Source of the DNA: an uncultured Methylobacillus sp.
GTDB lineage: Bacteria > Pseudomonadota > Gammaproteobacteria > Burkholderiales > Methylophilaceae
Reading direction: 5' to 3'
DNA length: 16,060 bases
NCBI GenBank assembly: GCA_946481235.1
Contig: CAMLME010000025.1
Span: forward strand, 1 to 16,060
A program made the position numbers and the translations under genes. Shown here piece after piece: positions 1-8,200 of the stretch (position 1 is its first letter; each line of letters starts with the position of its first letter). The notes under the pieces are model-generated. The model saw only the letters and a program-made list of their open reading frames with translations. It ran no database searches and was not told the DNA's origin.

Positions 1-463
1 GCATGCCGTGCAGAAGGATGGGATCCGGCGTGGTATTGATCGCTTCGGACAAGGCGCCAGGGAAACCGTTACCCAGCGTGCCGATGGCAGCGGTTTTGCG
101 GCCGAGACGCGACAGTGCTTCGGCCAGCCAATGACTGCACGATGTTTTGCCGTTGGTACCGGTAATACCGATCATCCGTAGCTTGCGCGAAGGATGACCG
201 TAGAATTCGTCGGCGATCACACCAGTCTGGGTGCGCAGATTTTCCACCGGCAGATTGGGAAGCGACCAAGCCGTATCCCATGCATATCCGTCGCGCTCCC
301 ATAAAACACCGGCAGCACCTTGGGCTACCGCCTGCGGAATGTATTTGCGGCCATCCGCACTTTCGCCCGGATAAGCCAGGAATACGCTACCCGGCCCTAC
401 CTTGCGGCTATCGGAGGTCAGCTGATTGGCCTGGACGCCCAATTGTGAAAGGAGGCTCGTCAT
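1..463 (-). CDS. murE: UDP-N-acetylmuramoyl-tripeptide synthetase MurE, 5' part only
   Basis: This is the N-terminal 154 residues of the cytoplasmic Mur ligase that adds the third amino acid (normally meso-diaminopimelate in Gram-negatives) to UDP-MurNAc-L-Ala-D-Glu. The rest of the gene runs off the left edge. The fragment shows the substrate-binding N-terminal domain with the SDSR and GxVFLAYPG motifs at about residues 17-33, then the ATP P-loop TGTNGKTS at 101-108 and the TTPD motif at 144-147. The start ATG (463-461) overlaps the ftsI stop as ATGA. A perfect AAGGAGGT Shine-Dalgarno lies 3 bases upstream inside ftsI. The residue-specificity motif that would confirm the amino acid added lies outside the window. 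Confidence 0.96.
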   Translation of the reverse strand, partial: MTSLLSQLGVQANQLTSDSRKVGPGSVFLAYPGESADGRKYIPQAVAQGAAGVLWERDGYAWDTAWSLPNLPVENLRTQTGVIADEFYGHPSRKLRMIGITGTNGKTSCSHWLAEALSRLGRKTAAIGTLGNGFPGALSEAINTTPDPILLHGM

Positions 464-2181
464 ACGACCTCCTTCACTTCCGGCGCATCTTCCGGCGGGA
501 TCACGATGTTGTCGCTCGGGGCATCCTGGGGTACCGCCAGTTGCCGCAAGGCCCCTGCCATGACGGCACTGAACACCGGCGCAGCGACCGTGCCCCCGTA
601 ATACTTGCCGCCGCTGGGCTCGTCGATCATCACTGCAATGATCAGGCGCGGATTGGAGGCCGGCGCCATTCCGACAAAAGACGAAACATATCTGTCTGCG
701 GCATACCCGCCCACGTCGAGCTTGTGCGCCGTCCCGGTCTTGCCTGCCACGCGATAACCCATGACTTGTGCATAAGGTGCTGTCCCACCTACTTGGACCA
801 CGGTTTCAAGCATGTCGCGTACGCTGCGCGCAGTACTTGCGGAGAATACCTGCTGGCCGACGGGATGCTCTTTTACCTTGAGCAGCGACACCGGCCTGAT
901 CTCGCCATCGTTGGCAAACACCGTGTAGGCGCGCGCCAACTGAATCAGGCTCAGGCTGATGCCGTGACCATAGGACATCGTCGCCTGCTCGATCGGACGC
1001 CAGCTCTTGTAGGGGCGCAACCTGCCGGTCGCTTCGCCGGGGAATCCGATATTGACCGGACTGCCGAAGCCCATCTGATTGAACGTACTCCACAGGTATT
1101 GCGGTTGCAGGCTGAGCGCCATCTTGGCGGCACCTACGTTAGAGGACTTCTGAATGACCTCCGATACCGTGATCAATCCTTGCGGGTGGGCATCATGGAT
1201 GGTTGCACGGCCAACCCTCAGGAAACCGGGGGCCGTTTCGATTTTTGTATCTGACTTGAATGTGCCAGCTTCCAGCGCAGCGGCGGCGGTAAACGGCTTC
1301 AGCGTCGAACCAGGCTCGAAAATATCGACGATGGCCCGATTGCGGGATTTTCCGGCAATCTTGACCGGGTTGTTCGGGTTGTAGACCGGCTGGTTGGCCA
1401 TTGCCAGCACTTCGCCGGATTTGGCGTCCAGCACCACGATGGCACCGGCCTTGGCCTTGTGCTCTTCAATGGCTCGCGCCAACTCGCGATGCGCCAGGTA
1501 TTGAATATTGCGGTCGATGGACAGCGCCAGATCATGCCCGTCCTGCGGTACTTTCACTGCCTCCAGATCTTCGACAATATGGCCGCGCCTGTCTTTCAGC
1601 ACATGCCGGCTGCCCGGCTTGCCGGAGAGCCATTTCTGGAAGACCAGCTCCATGCCTTCCTGGCCTTTGTCATCGATGCCGGTAAAGCCGACCAGGTGGG
1701 CTGTCACTTCGGCGGCAGGATAATAGCGACGGTATTCGCGCTGCATGAAAATTCCGGGAATAGCCAATTGCATCACCCGCGCAGCATCCGGAGGCGGCAT
1801 GCGACGCTTGAGATAGACAAAACTGCGATCCCTGCCCAGTTTTTTTCTCAGGTCGGCCTGCTTGATGCCGAGCAGTTCAGCCAGTTTTTTTATCTGTGCA
1901 GAATCGGCCTCGACATCCGGCGGACTGGCCCAGATGGATTCGACCGGGGTGCTGATCGCAAGCGGTTCGCCATGGCGATCGGTAATCATGCCGCGATGCG
2001 CAGAAAGCGTCATTACGCGGCTATAGCGCGCATCGCCCTTCTGCTGCAGGAAGTCGGTATGCATCGCCTGCAGGTAAACCGAACGTCCGAGCAATACCGC
2101 AAAGCCGCTCAGCACCATGAGCAATAACACCCGGCGACGCCAGGAGGGAAACTTGATCGGGAGATGATTCGCGCGGTTCAT
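460..2181 (-). CDS. ftsI: Peptidoglycan transpeptidase FtsI (PBP3), septal
   Basis: A 573-residue class B penicillin-binding protein that crosslinks septal peptidoglycan in the divisome with FtsW. It has a short basic cytoplasmic N-terminus, one membrane helix at about residues 18-34, a PBP dimerisation domain, and a transpeptidase domain with the catalytic motifs STLK (292-295, nucleophile Ser292), SSN (346-348) and KTGT (481-484). The length is close to the E. coli protein (588 residues). The open frame extends 73 codons further upstream, but that extension reads through ftsL out of frame and looks non-biological. The ATG at 2181, 1 base after the ftsL stop, gives the expected N-terminus MNRANHLPIK. 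Translation is probably coupled to ftsL. Confidence 0.97.
   Translation of the reverse strand: MNRANHLPIKFPSWRRRVLLLMVLSGFAVLLGRSVYLQAMHTDFLQQKGDARYSRVMTLSAHRGMITDRHGEPLAISTPVESIWASPPDVEADSAQIKKLAELLGIKQADLRKKLGRDRSFVYLKRRMPPPDAARVMQLAIPGIFMQREYRRYYPAAEVTAHLVGFTGIDDKGQEGMELVFQKWLSGKPGSRHVLKDRRGHIVEDLEAVKVPQDGHDLALSIDRNIQYLAHRELARAIEEHKAKAGAIVVLDAKSGEVLAMANQPVYNPNNPVKIAGKSRNRAIVDIFEPGSTLKPFTAAAALEAGTFKSDTKIETAPGFLRVGRATIHDAHPQGLITVSEVIQKSSNVGAAKMALSLQPQYLWSTFNQMGFGSPVNIGFPGEATGRLRPYKSWRPIEQATMSYGHGISLSLIQLARAYTVFANDGEIRPVSLLKVKEHPVGQQVFSASTARSVRDMLETVVQVGGTAPYAQVMGYRVAGKTGTAHKLDVGGYAADRYVSSFVGMAPASNPRLIIAVMIDEPSGGKYYGGTVAAPVFSAVMAGALRQLAVPQDAPSDNIVIPPEDAPEVKEVV
467..474 (-). promoter_or_regulatory. 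Perfect Shine-Dalgarno for murE inside ftsI
   Basis: On the minus strand the bases read AAGGAGGT, fully complementary to the 16S rRNA 3' end, followed by CGT and the murE ATG. The same bases encode part of the FtsI C-terminus (EVV). Most other overlapping genes in this cluster lack such a strong site, so murE may be translated more independently of its upstream neighbour. Confidence 0.7.
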
Positions 2182-2182
2182 G

Positions 2183-2443
2183 TTATGGCGCCACGATCTG
2201 AATACGTGCAGGTTCCGGCACCTGCATATGCAAATGATTGACTGCGATCTGCTCGATACGCGAATGCATGGCCCAGGTACTTTGCTCCAGTTGCAGCTGC
2301 CCCCATTCGATGTCGTACTGTTTTGCCAGATCCTGTTGCTGCTGCAGCTCAACATAAAGCTTGCGCGCCTTGTGCTGAGACGTGACCGTACCCAGCGCAC
2401 TCGCCAGCACTATTGCAAACAAGATCAGGTTAAGCTTCGTCAT
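2183..2443 (-). CDS. ftsL: Cell division protein FtsL
   Basis: An 86-residue bitopic membrane protein. It has a short cytoplasmic N-terminus (MTKLN), one membrane helix at about residues 5-22 and a periplasmic Gln-rich leucine-zipper-like coiled coil (about 28-70). This is the normal FtsL layout; the protein forms the FtsQLB complex that activates FtsW/FtsI. Sequence conservation in this family is low, so the call rests on size, topology and position between rsmH and ftsI. Its ATG overlaps the rsmH TGA (ATGA) with no evident Shine-Dalgarno, suggesting coupled translation. The stop codon lies 1 base before the ftsI ATG. Confidence 0.93.
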   Translation of the reverse strand: MTKLNLILFAIVLASALGTVTSQHKARKLYVELQQQQDLAKQYDIEWGQLQLEQSTWAMHSRIEQIAVNHLHMQVPEPARIQIVAP

Positions 2444-3405
2444 GGCGCTGCCGTGCGCTCCGCCACGCGCAGCACTGCGCTGCGCGACCTCGGGTTGATC
2501 TTGATTTCTTCTTCTGAAGGACGCATTGCCTTGCCCACGGCAACCATGCGCGAGGGCGGCAGTTCGCTGGCGCGCACCGGGAAACGTGACGGAAGATCAT
2601 CCCTGTCCTGCTGGTCGCGGATGAAACGCTTGACGATGCGGTCTTCCAGCGAATGAAAGGCGATCACCGCCAGACGTCCGCCAGGCGCCAGCACATCAGC
2701 ACATTGGGGAAGCGTCAGCGACAATTCCTCAAGCTCCTGATTGACGAAAATCCGTAAAGCTTGAAAGGTGCGCGTCGCCGGGTCCTGACCTGGCTCGGTT
2801 TTATAGACCGCGCCTGCCACGATCTGGGCAAGCTGTCGGGTAGTGTTGATGGCATCCCCCCCTGTGCGAGCCGCAACAATCGCCCTTGCAATCTGTTTAG
2901 CAAACCGTTCTTCACCATATTCTTTTATGACCTCCCTGATTTGTTGTTCGGACGCGGTAGCCAGGAACTCCGCCGCGGTCTGCCCCTTGCTTTGATCCAT
3001 GCGCATGTCGAGCGGTCCGTCAAAACGGAAACTGAAGCCGCGCCCCGCCTCGTCGATCTGCGGCGACGAGATGCCGATATCCAGCAGCACGCCATCCACT
3101 TTTGCGACACCCAGATCCGCCAGCACTTCCCGCATGTTTGAAAAACCGCTGTGCACCAGCGTGAACCGCTTGTCGTCAATCGCCTTGGCGGCCTCGACCG
3201 CCGCGAGATCGCGATCCAGCGCGATCAGCCGACCCCTTTCTCCCAGCTTCGCCAGGATGGCGCGACTATGACCGCCGCGCCCGAAAGTGCCATCCACGTA
3301 GATACCGTCGGGCCGCACATTCAGTGCCTCGACAGCCTCTTGCAGCAGTACGGGGAGATGCTTGAATTCGGCGGTTGCGGGCGCATGGCTGAGGCCATCG
3401 CTCAC
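2440..3405 (-). CDS. rsmH: 16S rRNA (cytosine-1402-N4) methyltransferase RsmH
   Basis: A 321-residue SAM-dependent enzyme, formerly MraW, that methylates N4 of C1402 in 16S rRNA at the decoding centre. It works at the same nucleotide as RsmI, also encoded in this window. Visible motifs are the SAM-binding stretch [12 protein letters not shown] at about 36-47, [39 protein letters not shown] and IAFHSLEDR. The start chosen is GTG at 3405, because it overlaps the mraZ stop as GTGA, has GGAAGG upstream, and gives the usual length (E. coli 313). An in-frame ATG at 3495 would add 30 residues encoded inside mraZ and is less likely. The gene overlaps ftsL by 4 bp. Confidence 0.96.
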   Translation of the reverse strand: MSDGLSHAPATAEFKHLPVLLQEAVEALNVRPDGIYVDGTFGRGGHSRAILAKLGERGRLIALDRDLAAVEAAKAIDDKRFTLVHSGFSNMREVLADLGVAKVDGVLLDIGISSPQIDEAGRGFSFRFDGPLDMRMDQSKGQTAAEFLATASEQQIREVIKEYGEERFAKQIARAIVAARTGGDAINTTRQLAQIVAGAVYKTEPGQDPATRTFQALRIFVNQELEELSLTLPQCADVLAPGGRLAVIAFHSLEDRIVKRFIRDQQDRDDLPSRFPVRASELPPSRMVAVGKAMRPSEEEIKINPRSRSAVLRVAERTAAP

Positions 3406-3848
3406 AATGAAAAACCTTCCAGTTCTGAGGGCAGCGCCATTTCCTCGTCTGCCATCACCTGCTCCAGCTGCTTGCGCCAGCTTTCCATGCTCCACAGCTC
3501 AAAGTGACTACCCTGTCCGACCAGCATGACCTGCTTTTCCAGCCCGGCGAACTCGCGCAATACGGAAGAAACCAGCATGCGCCCGGCGCCATCGAGCTCC
3601 ACATCTTCCGCATAACCCACCAGCAGACGTTGCATCTTGCTGGACTGCGGATCGAAGCTGGAGAGCGACATGATCTTGGACTGGATAGGTTCCCACGCGG
3701 GCTGGGGATAAAGCAGCAGACAGCGATGCGGGTGAGCCGTCAGGACAAGATGCCCGGCGCACTGGGACAAAAGGGCGTCGCGATGCTTGCTTGGTACACC
3801 AAGCCTGCCCTTTGCATCCAGATTCAGAGACGTCGCACCGCGAAACAT
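3402..3848 (-). CDS. mraZ: Transcriptional regulator MraZ
   Basis: A 148-residue member of the MraZ/AbrB-like family, the first gene of the dcw cluster. In E. coli it forms a ring-shaped oligomer and represses its own operon. The two halves each carry the signature DxxGR motif: DAKGR at 11-15 (followed by the LGVPSKHR helix) and DGAGR at 86-90 (followed by MLVSSVLR). The ATG at 3848 has GAGGA upstream. An in-frame ATG at 3926 would start inside the operator boxes and is rejected. Its own binding sites are visible upstream at 3912-3946, so autoregulation of the whole cluster is likely. Confidence 0.96.
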   Translation of the reverse strand: MFRGATSLNLDAKGRLGVPSKHRDALLSQCAGHLVLTAHPHRCLLLYPQPAWEPIQSKIMSLSSFDPQSSKMQRLLVGYAEDVELDGAGRMLVSSVLREFAGLEKQVMLVGQGSHFELWSMESWRKQLEQVMADEEMALPSELEGFSL

Positions 3849-3911
3849 GAAGTCCTCTTCGTTAATACAAGGAGGGGAATTGCCGATCGCCCTTAGTTTC
3901 AACCAGCAATC

Positions 3912-3946
3912 CCCACAAAAACCCACATTCCTCCACTGCCGCCCAC
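3912..3946 (-). promoter_or_regulatory. MraZ operator: four 10-bp-spaced boxes
   Basis: On the minus strand there are four direct pentamers GTGGG, GTGGA, GTGGG and GTGGG, each separated by exactly 5 bases. They occupy 3946-3942, 3936-3932, 3926-3922 and 3916-3912. The spacing of one helical turn matches the known E. coli MraZ target (TGGG repeats with 5-base spacers). The first box abuts the -10 hexamer and the rest cover the predicted start of transcription, a position suited to repression. The second box has one mismatch. Confidence 0.88.
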
Positions 3947-3973
3947 TATAGATAAAAAAAAAGACCGTTGCAA
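3945..3973 (-). promoter_or_regulatory. Proximal sigma70 promoter of the dcw cluster
   Basis: Minus strand: -35 TTGCAA (3973-3968), a 17-base spacer and -10 TATAGT (3950-3945). This puts the start near 3938, within the MraZ boxes, and gives a leader of about 90 bases before mraZ. A-tracts upstream of the -35 (3978-3995) resemble an UP element. The assignment rests on pattern only, supported by the adjacent MraZ sites. Confidence 0.7.
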
Positions 3974-3982
3974 GGCCTTTTT
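3954..3982 (-). terminator. Terminator-like hairpin upstream of mraZ
   Basis: On the minus strand, five A's plus GGCC (3982-3974) pair with GGTC plus T's (3966-3958), with one G-U pair and a 7-base loop; the T tract has nine T's in total. This has the shape of an intrinsic terminator for transcription arriving from beyond 3990. The loop is the -35 hexamer of the proximal promoter, so the fold could be incidental. On the plus strand the same arms carry an A-C mismatch and are weaker. Confidence 0.4.
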
Positions 3983-4023
3983 GGTGATTTTTCCTTTTCG
4001 CTTCAAAGAGTTACGTAATTTTT

Positions 4024-4052
4024 ATTATAAATTTTTTATCCTTTAAAACCAA
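4024..4052 (-). promoter_or_regulatory. Possible distal promoter of the dcw cluster
   Basis: Minus strand: -35 TTGGTT (4052-4047), a 17-base spacer and a perfect -10 TATAAT (4029-4024). The predicted start is near 4017, upstream of the terminator-like hairpin at 3954-3982. The surroundings are very AT-rich, so a chance match is possible. The rest of the gene-free stretch 3849-4220 holds a TTACGTAA palindrome (4011-4018) and nothing else I recognise. Confidence 0.35.
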
Positions 4053-4159
4053 TAAGATAGAAAATCATCTGAAAGTAAGTTGTAAGCTCTCAGGTGCATC
4101 CCTTTCAATTAACTCAACCCCGCCCATTTGGGGAAATTCCCTCTCCCGAAGAATGCGTC

Positions 4160-4188
4160 TTGTCAGGCCCCGGCTTCAAGGGTTTAAT
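4160..4188 (+). promoter_or_regulatory. Sigma70 promoter for the oxidoreductase gene
   Basis: -35 TTGTCA (4160-4165), a 17-base spacer and -10 TTTAAT (4183-4188), each one mismatch from consensus. The predicted start is near 4195, giving a leader of about 25 bases with AGGA (4211-4214) before the ATG at 4221. It may also drive the downstream coiled-coil gene. Confidence 0.6.
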
Positions 4189-4220
4189 CCTTACCTTGAC
4201 TTTGCGCACCAGGAATGAAC

Positions 4221-5237
4221 ATGACGAATCAAAATCGACTCTGCTGGGGAATCCTCGGCGCCGCTCGCGTCAACGAACGGCTTCTCCCGGCCATTGCAGA
4301 AGCAGGCAACTCCGAACTCGTCGCCATCGCTAGCAGACGCCCAGGCGCTGCCGCCGAAACTCTTGCCAGATATGCGCCGCAACTTACCGGCGTGAGCGTG
4401 CATGAAACCCTGGAGGATCTGCTGGCAGACCACCGCGTCAAAGCGGTCTACCTGCCCATGGCAAATAACGAGCACGTCGAATGGGCCCTGAAGGCCATTC
4501 GGCAGAGAAAACATGTCCTGATCGAAAAACCGATGGCGCTCACGGTAGCAGACATCGACGCCATTGAAATCGCCGCCCGCGAAAACGGCGTGATCGCGAT
4601 GGAAGGCTTCATGTATCGATTCCATCCACAGCACGCCCGCGTGCAGGAAATCATCGCATCAGGCCTGATCGGCGAGGTGCGTACCGTGCACACCCACTAT
4701 TCCTTCATGATGCGTCCGGCGCGCATGTACCGTCTGGCGCAGGATGTATCACACGGAGGCGGCGCCATGTGGGATATCGGCCCCTACGCCGTCCACTCCG
4801 CCCGGCTCTGGTTCGACACCCAACCGCGCGCCGTGACTGCCATTGCCAAATACGCCGAAAGCGGTGCTGATATCACCACTAGCGGCATCATCGACTTCGG
4901 CGACGGCAGGCACGCCCGTTTCGATGTCAGCTTCGAATGCTCGCGCCAGTCCGAGTACACCCTCATCGGGACCAAGGGCGGCATCAAATGCCATGCCGCC
5001 TGGCAATTGCCGGGCGATGTGCCATTTGTCTCATGGTGGACGGATGATGGCCAGGCCTGCACCGAAAAACTGCCGGTCGCCAACCATTTCAACCTGGAGA
5101 TCGAGCACTTCAGCGACTGCGTGCTCAACGGGAAGCAGCCATTACTGACCTTAGACGATGCGCGGGAGAATTGCCGCACCATCAATGCGGTACTGGAGTC
5201 AGCAGCTAGAGGACAAACGGTAAATTTACGCCGATAA
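4221..5237 (+). CDS. Gfo/Idh/MocA family NAD(P)-dependent oxidoreductase
   Basis: A 338-residue cytoplasmic dehydrogenase of the glucose-fructose oxidoreductase / inositol dehydrogenase family. The N-terminal Rossmann fold has the dinucleotide-binding stretch WGILGAARV at about 9-17 and the conserved EKP motif at 102-104, whose lysine is catalytic in the family. The C-terminal alpha/beta substrate domain contains GGGAMWDIGPYAVH at about 179-192. The sequence pattern resembles the D-xylose/trans-dihydrodiol dehydrogenase branch, but the substrate cannot be read from sequence. ATG 4221 is preferred over ATG 4215 because AGGA sits 6 bases before it. The next gene begins 38 bases downstream on the same strand, so co-transcription is likely. 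No sugar-utilisation genes are nearby. Confidence 0.9.
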   Translation: MTNQNRLCWGILGAARVNERLLPAIAEAGNSELVAIASRRPGAAAETLARYAPQLTGVSVHETLEDLLADHRVKAVYLPMANNEHVEWALKAIRQRKHVLIEKPMALTVADIDAIEIAARENGVIAMEGFMYRFHPQHARVQEIIASGLIGEVRTVHTHYSFMMRPARMYRLAQDVSHGGGAMWDIGPYAVHSARLWFDTQPRAVTAIAKYAESGADITTSGIIDFGDGRHARFDVSFECSRQSEYTLIGTKGGIKCHAAWQLPGDVPFVSWWTDDGQACTEKLPVANHFNLEIEHFSDCVLNGKQPLLTLDDARENCRTINAVLESAARGQTVNLRR

Positions 5238-5275
5238 TCGACGGATGAGCGGAACTAGAATGAATGGCGTAAGGC

Positions 5276-8200
5276 ATGGACCTGACCACAAAAATCTATA
5301 GCAAAACCGGCAAGGGCACGCGCGCACTTTCCACGAAGCCCAAGGGGTTGCCGACAGGAGCGCTGAAGGTACTTCCCTTGATCGACAGCAAAACCAATGC
5401 CGCTGCCGTCCTTGCAAAACTGGACAAATTTTCCGAAACGGATTTGCTACTTCTCCTGGCGCGACTCGAAAGGGACGGATATATACGCGCCATCCACGAG
5501 GAAAACTGGGGGCTGGACGAACAGAACACCGGTTACCAGACCACAATGATCGTGGAAGAGCTCACTGAAGACGATTTCTTCCGGATGGAAGAAAATGCCG
5601 AAACAGATTCCGCAACAGTTCTGATGCGTGAAGAAACCGAGCAAAAAGCCCAAGAAGCGGAACAGGCACATCTTCAGGCTGAAGCCGAAAAAGCCGCCAG
5701 ACTGGAAGCCGAACGGGTAGCCCGCGAAACCGCCGAGCGCGAAGCGCGGATAAAGGAAGAAATTCGCCGCAAAGCGGAAGAGACAGCCAGATTGGAAGCG
5801 GAACGTCAGGCAAAAGAAGCGCGCCTCCGTGCCGAAGCCGAAATGGCTGCCCGGCTGGAAGCCGAGCGCATCGCCCGTGAAGCAGCAGAACACCAGGCAC
5901 GCAAAGCGGAAGAAGCCCGACTCAAAGCCGAAGCAGAGGCGCGCGCGCAAGCAGAGAAAGCCGCCCTCCTTGAGGCTGAAAGACTGGTACGCGAAGCGGC
6001 GGAACGCAAGACCCGCGAAGAAGCTGAGCGTCAAGCGCGGATGGCCGAAGAAGCCAGAATGAAAGCCGAAGCCAAAGCCCGGGCCGAAGCGGAAAAAACC
6101 GCACGACTGGAGGCCGAGCGTCAGGCGCGCGAAGCGGAAGAGGTTCGTCTCAAAGCCGAAGCGGAGGCACGTGCACTGGCAGAAAAAAACGCCCGCCTGG
6201 AAGCGGAGCGTCTGGAACGCGAAGAAGCAGAACGTCAAGCCCGCGAGGAAGCAGAGGCCCGCCACAAGGCTGAAGCAGAACGCAAAATTCAGGAAGAAGC
6301 AGAACAACAAGCGCGGATAGCCGAAGAGGCTAGATTGAAAGCCGAAGCAGACGCCCGAGCGGAGGCGGATAGAATCGCGCAACTGGAAACCGAGCGCATC
6401 GCGCGCGAAGCCGCAGAGCGTCAAGCGCGAGAGGCCGAAGAAGCCCGGCTTAAAGCTGAGGCGGAGGCGCGTGCACTGGCAGAGAAAGCTGCCCGGTTGG
6501 AAGCGCAGCGGCTAGAGCGTGAAGAGGCAGAACGTCAGGCCCGCGAGGAAGAAGAGGTCCGCCGCAAGGCTGAAGCGGAACGCAAGGCACAGGAAGACGC
6601 CGAACGGCAAGTACGCATAGAGGAAGAAGCCCGACTGAAAACCGAGGCAGATGCCCGTGCCGAGGCGGAAAATACGGCGCGACTCGAGACCGAGCGCATC
6701 GCCCGGGAAGCCGCCGAACGCCAGGCTCGCGAGGCGGAAGCAGCGCGGCGCGAAGCCGAAGCTCGCGCCCAGGAAGAAAGAACAGCGCGACTCGAGGCGG
6801 AACGTATTGCGCGCGAGGCCAAGGAGCGCGAATCCCAGGAGGAGAAAGAAGCACGCCGCAAGGCTGAGGCCGAACGCAAGGCACAGGAAGACGCTGAGCG
6901 TCAGGCACGGAAGGCGGAAGAAGCGCGGCTCAAAGCCGAGGCAGACGAGTCACGCCGCCGGGCAAAGGAGGAAGCACGCTCCTTGGCGGAAGAAAAAACC
7001 AGGCAGAAGTCGGAACGCAAGGCACAGGAACAAGCCGATCGACGCGCCCGGAAACTGCGTGAGGCCATAGCAAAAAAACGCAATGCCCCGGATTCCGGCA
7101 AACGACTCGCAACCATCATCAAGGCAGTCAGCGTTTACTTGCCGGCAACCCTTATTCTTATTATTGTCGCCCTGCACTTCGTCAACCTTGCCCCGCTGGG
7201 AGGCTCCATCCAGAAAATGGCTTCGGAAACTCTGGGCGAACCTGTCAGATTCAGCGGCCTGCACGCATCGCTTTTCCCGAAACCACAACTGCTACTGTCT
7301 GGCGTGACCATCGGCACGGAGGAGGATATGAAAATCGCATCCATTCGGATCGTGCTGGCTCCTTCGACCTTATTCGACGACCGAAAGTCGGTAGACAATC
7401 TCGAAATCGCGGAAACAGCTCTCGCCACGCCCGAACTCGGTCGCTCGCAAATGTGGTTTCGGTCTTCCGCCAAATCGGGCAAGTTGAATATTGCCCGGGT
7501 GTCATTCAAGAATGTCACACTCACGATCCCGGAACTGTCACCGATCCCCTTCGACGGTCGCATCGAGCTGTTGCCGACAGGCGAGTTCGGTCCTGTCGAG
7601 CTCAACTCGGTCGATCGCAGCCTGTCCCTGCAACTCCAGCCGGAAAATGACGCCTGGAAAGTGACGCTGGATGCAAGCGGCTGGCAACCTCCATTGAGCA
7701 CCTGGCTCAAATTCGACGCACTGCACGCCGAGGGTTACGCTGAAGGACGCGGGGCGCGTTTTGACAAGGTCGATGGCAGGGCCTACGGTGGTACGTTCAC
7801 GGCAAAAGGCACGATAGCCTGGGCTGGCCGACCTACTGTTTCCGGAAACTTCAAAATGGAAAATTTCGAACTTATGCAAATCCTGACTGCTGCCGGCAGC
7901 ACGGCCAGCATCGAAGGAAGGTTCGATATCGCCGCCTCATTCACGAGCACGTCAGAGGATGCAGGGAAATTGATGGAAGCCGCGGAAATCAGCGGCAGAT
8001 TCACGGGTATCGACGGAAAGATCGGGGGCGTGGACCTGTCCAGCGCGATGCTGCCTACCAATCGGGAAAAGAGCACCCGCTTCGATAAATTGACCGGCAG
8101 CCTGCAATTGAGAAATGGACTCTATCGCTACCGCAACCTGGCACTGGAACACCAGCAATTCCGTGCACAAGGCAGTCTCGACATCCAGGATGACCAGCGC

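Noticed and set aside
280..1254. Plus-strand open frame of 324 codons
   Set aside because: It lies antisense to ftsI and murE, has no recognisable domain, and its composition is that of a shadow frame of a GC-rich gene.
2182..2400. N-terminal extension of FtsI to an upstream ATG
   Set aside because: The added 73 residues are ftsL read out of frame and resemble no FtsI N-terminus.
3912..3946. Short regularly spaced repeats as a CRISPR or iteron array
   Set aside because: Units are 5 bases with 5-base spacers upstream of mraZ, which is the known form of MraZ boxes.
4132..4142. Inverted repeat GGGAA-A-TTCCC in the gap before the oxidoreductase
   Set aside because: Too short to support a hairpin or operator and not placed at the promoter hexamers.
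5447..6424. Minus-strand open frame of 325 codons rich in Phe, Leu and Cys
   Set aside because: It is the complement of the coiled-coil region. Repeated GAA and GCA-type codons read as TTC and TGC on the other strand, which keeps the frame open without coding meaning.
6140..6960. Repeat region as a mobile or phage-derived element
   Set aside because: The repeats are in frame, continuous with the rest of the gene in composition, and have no terminal repeats or recombinase nearby.
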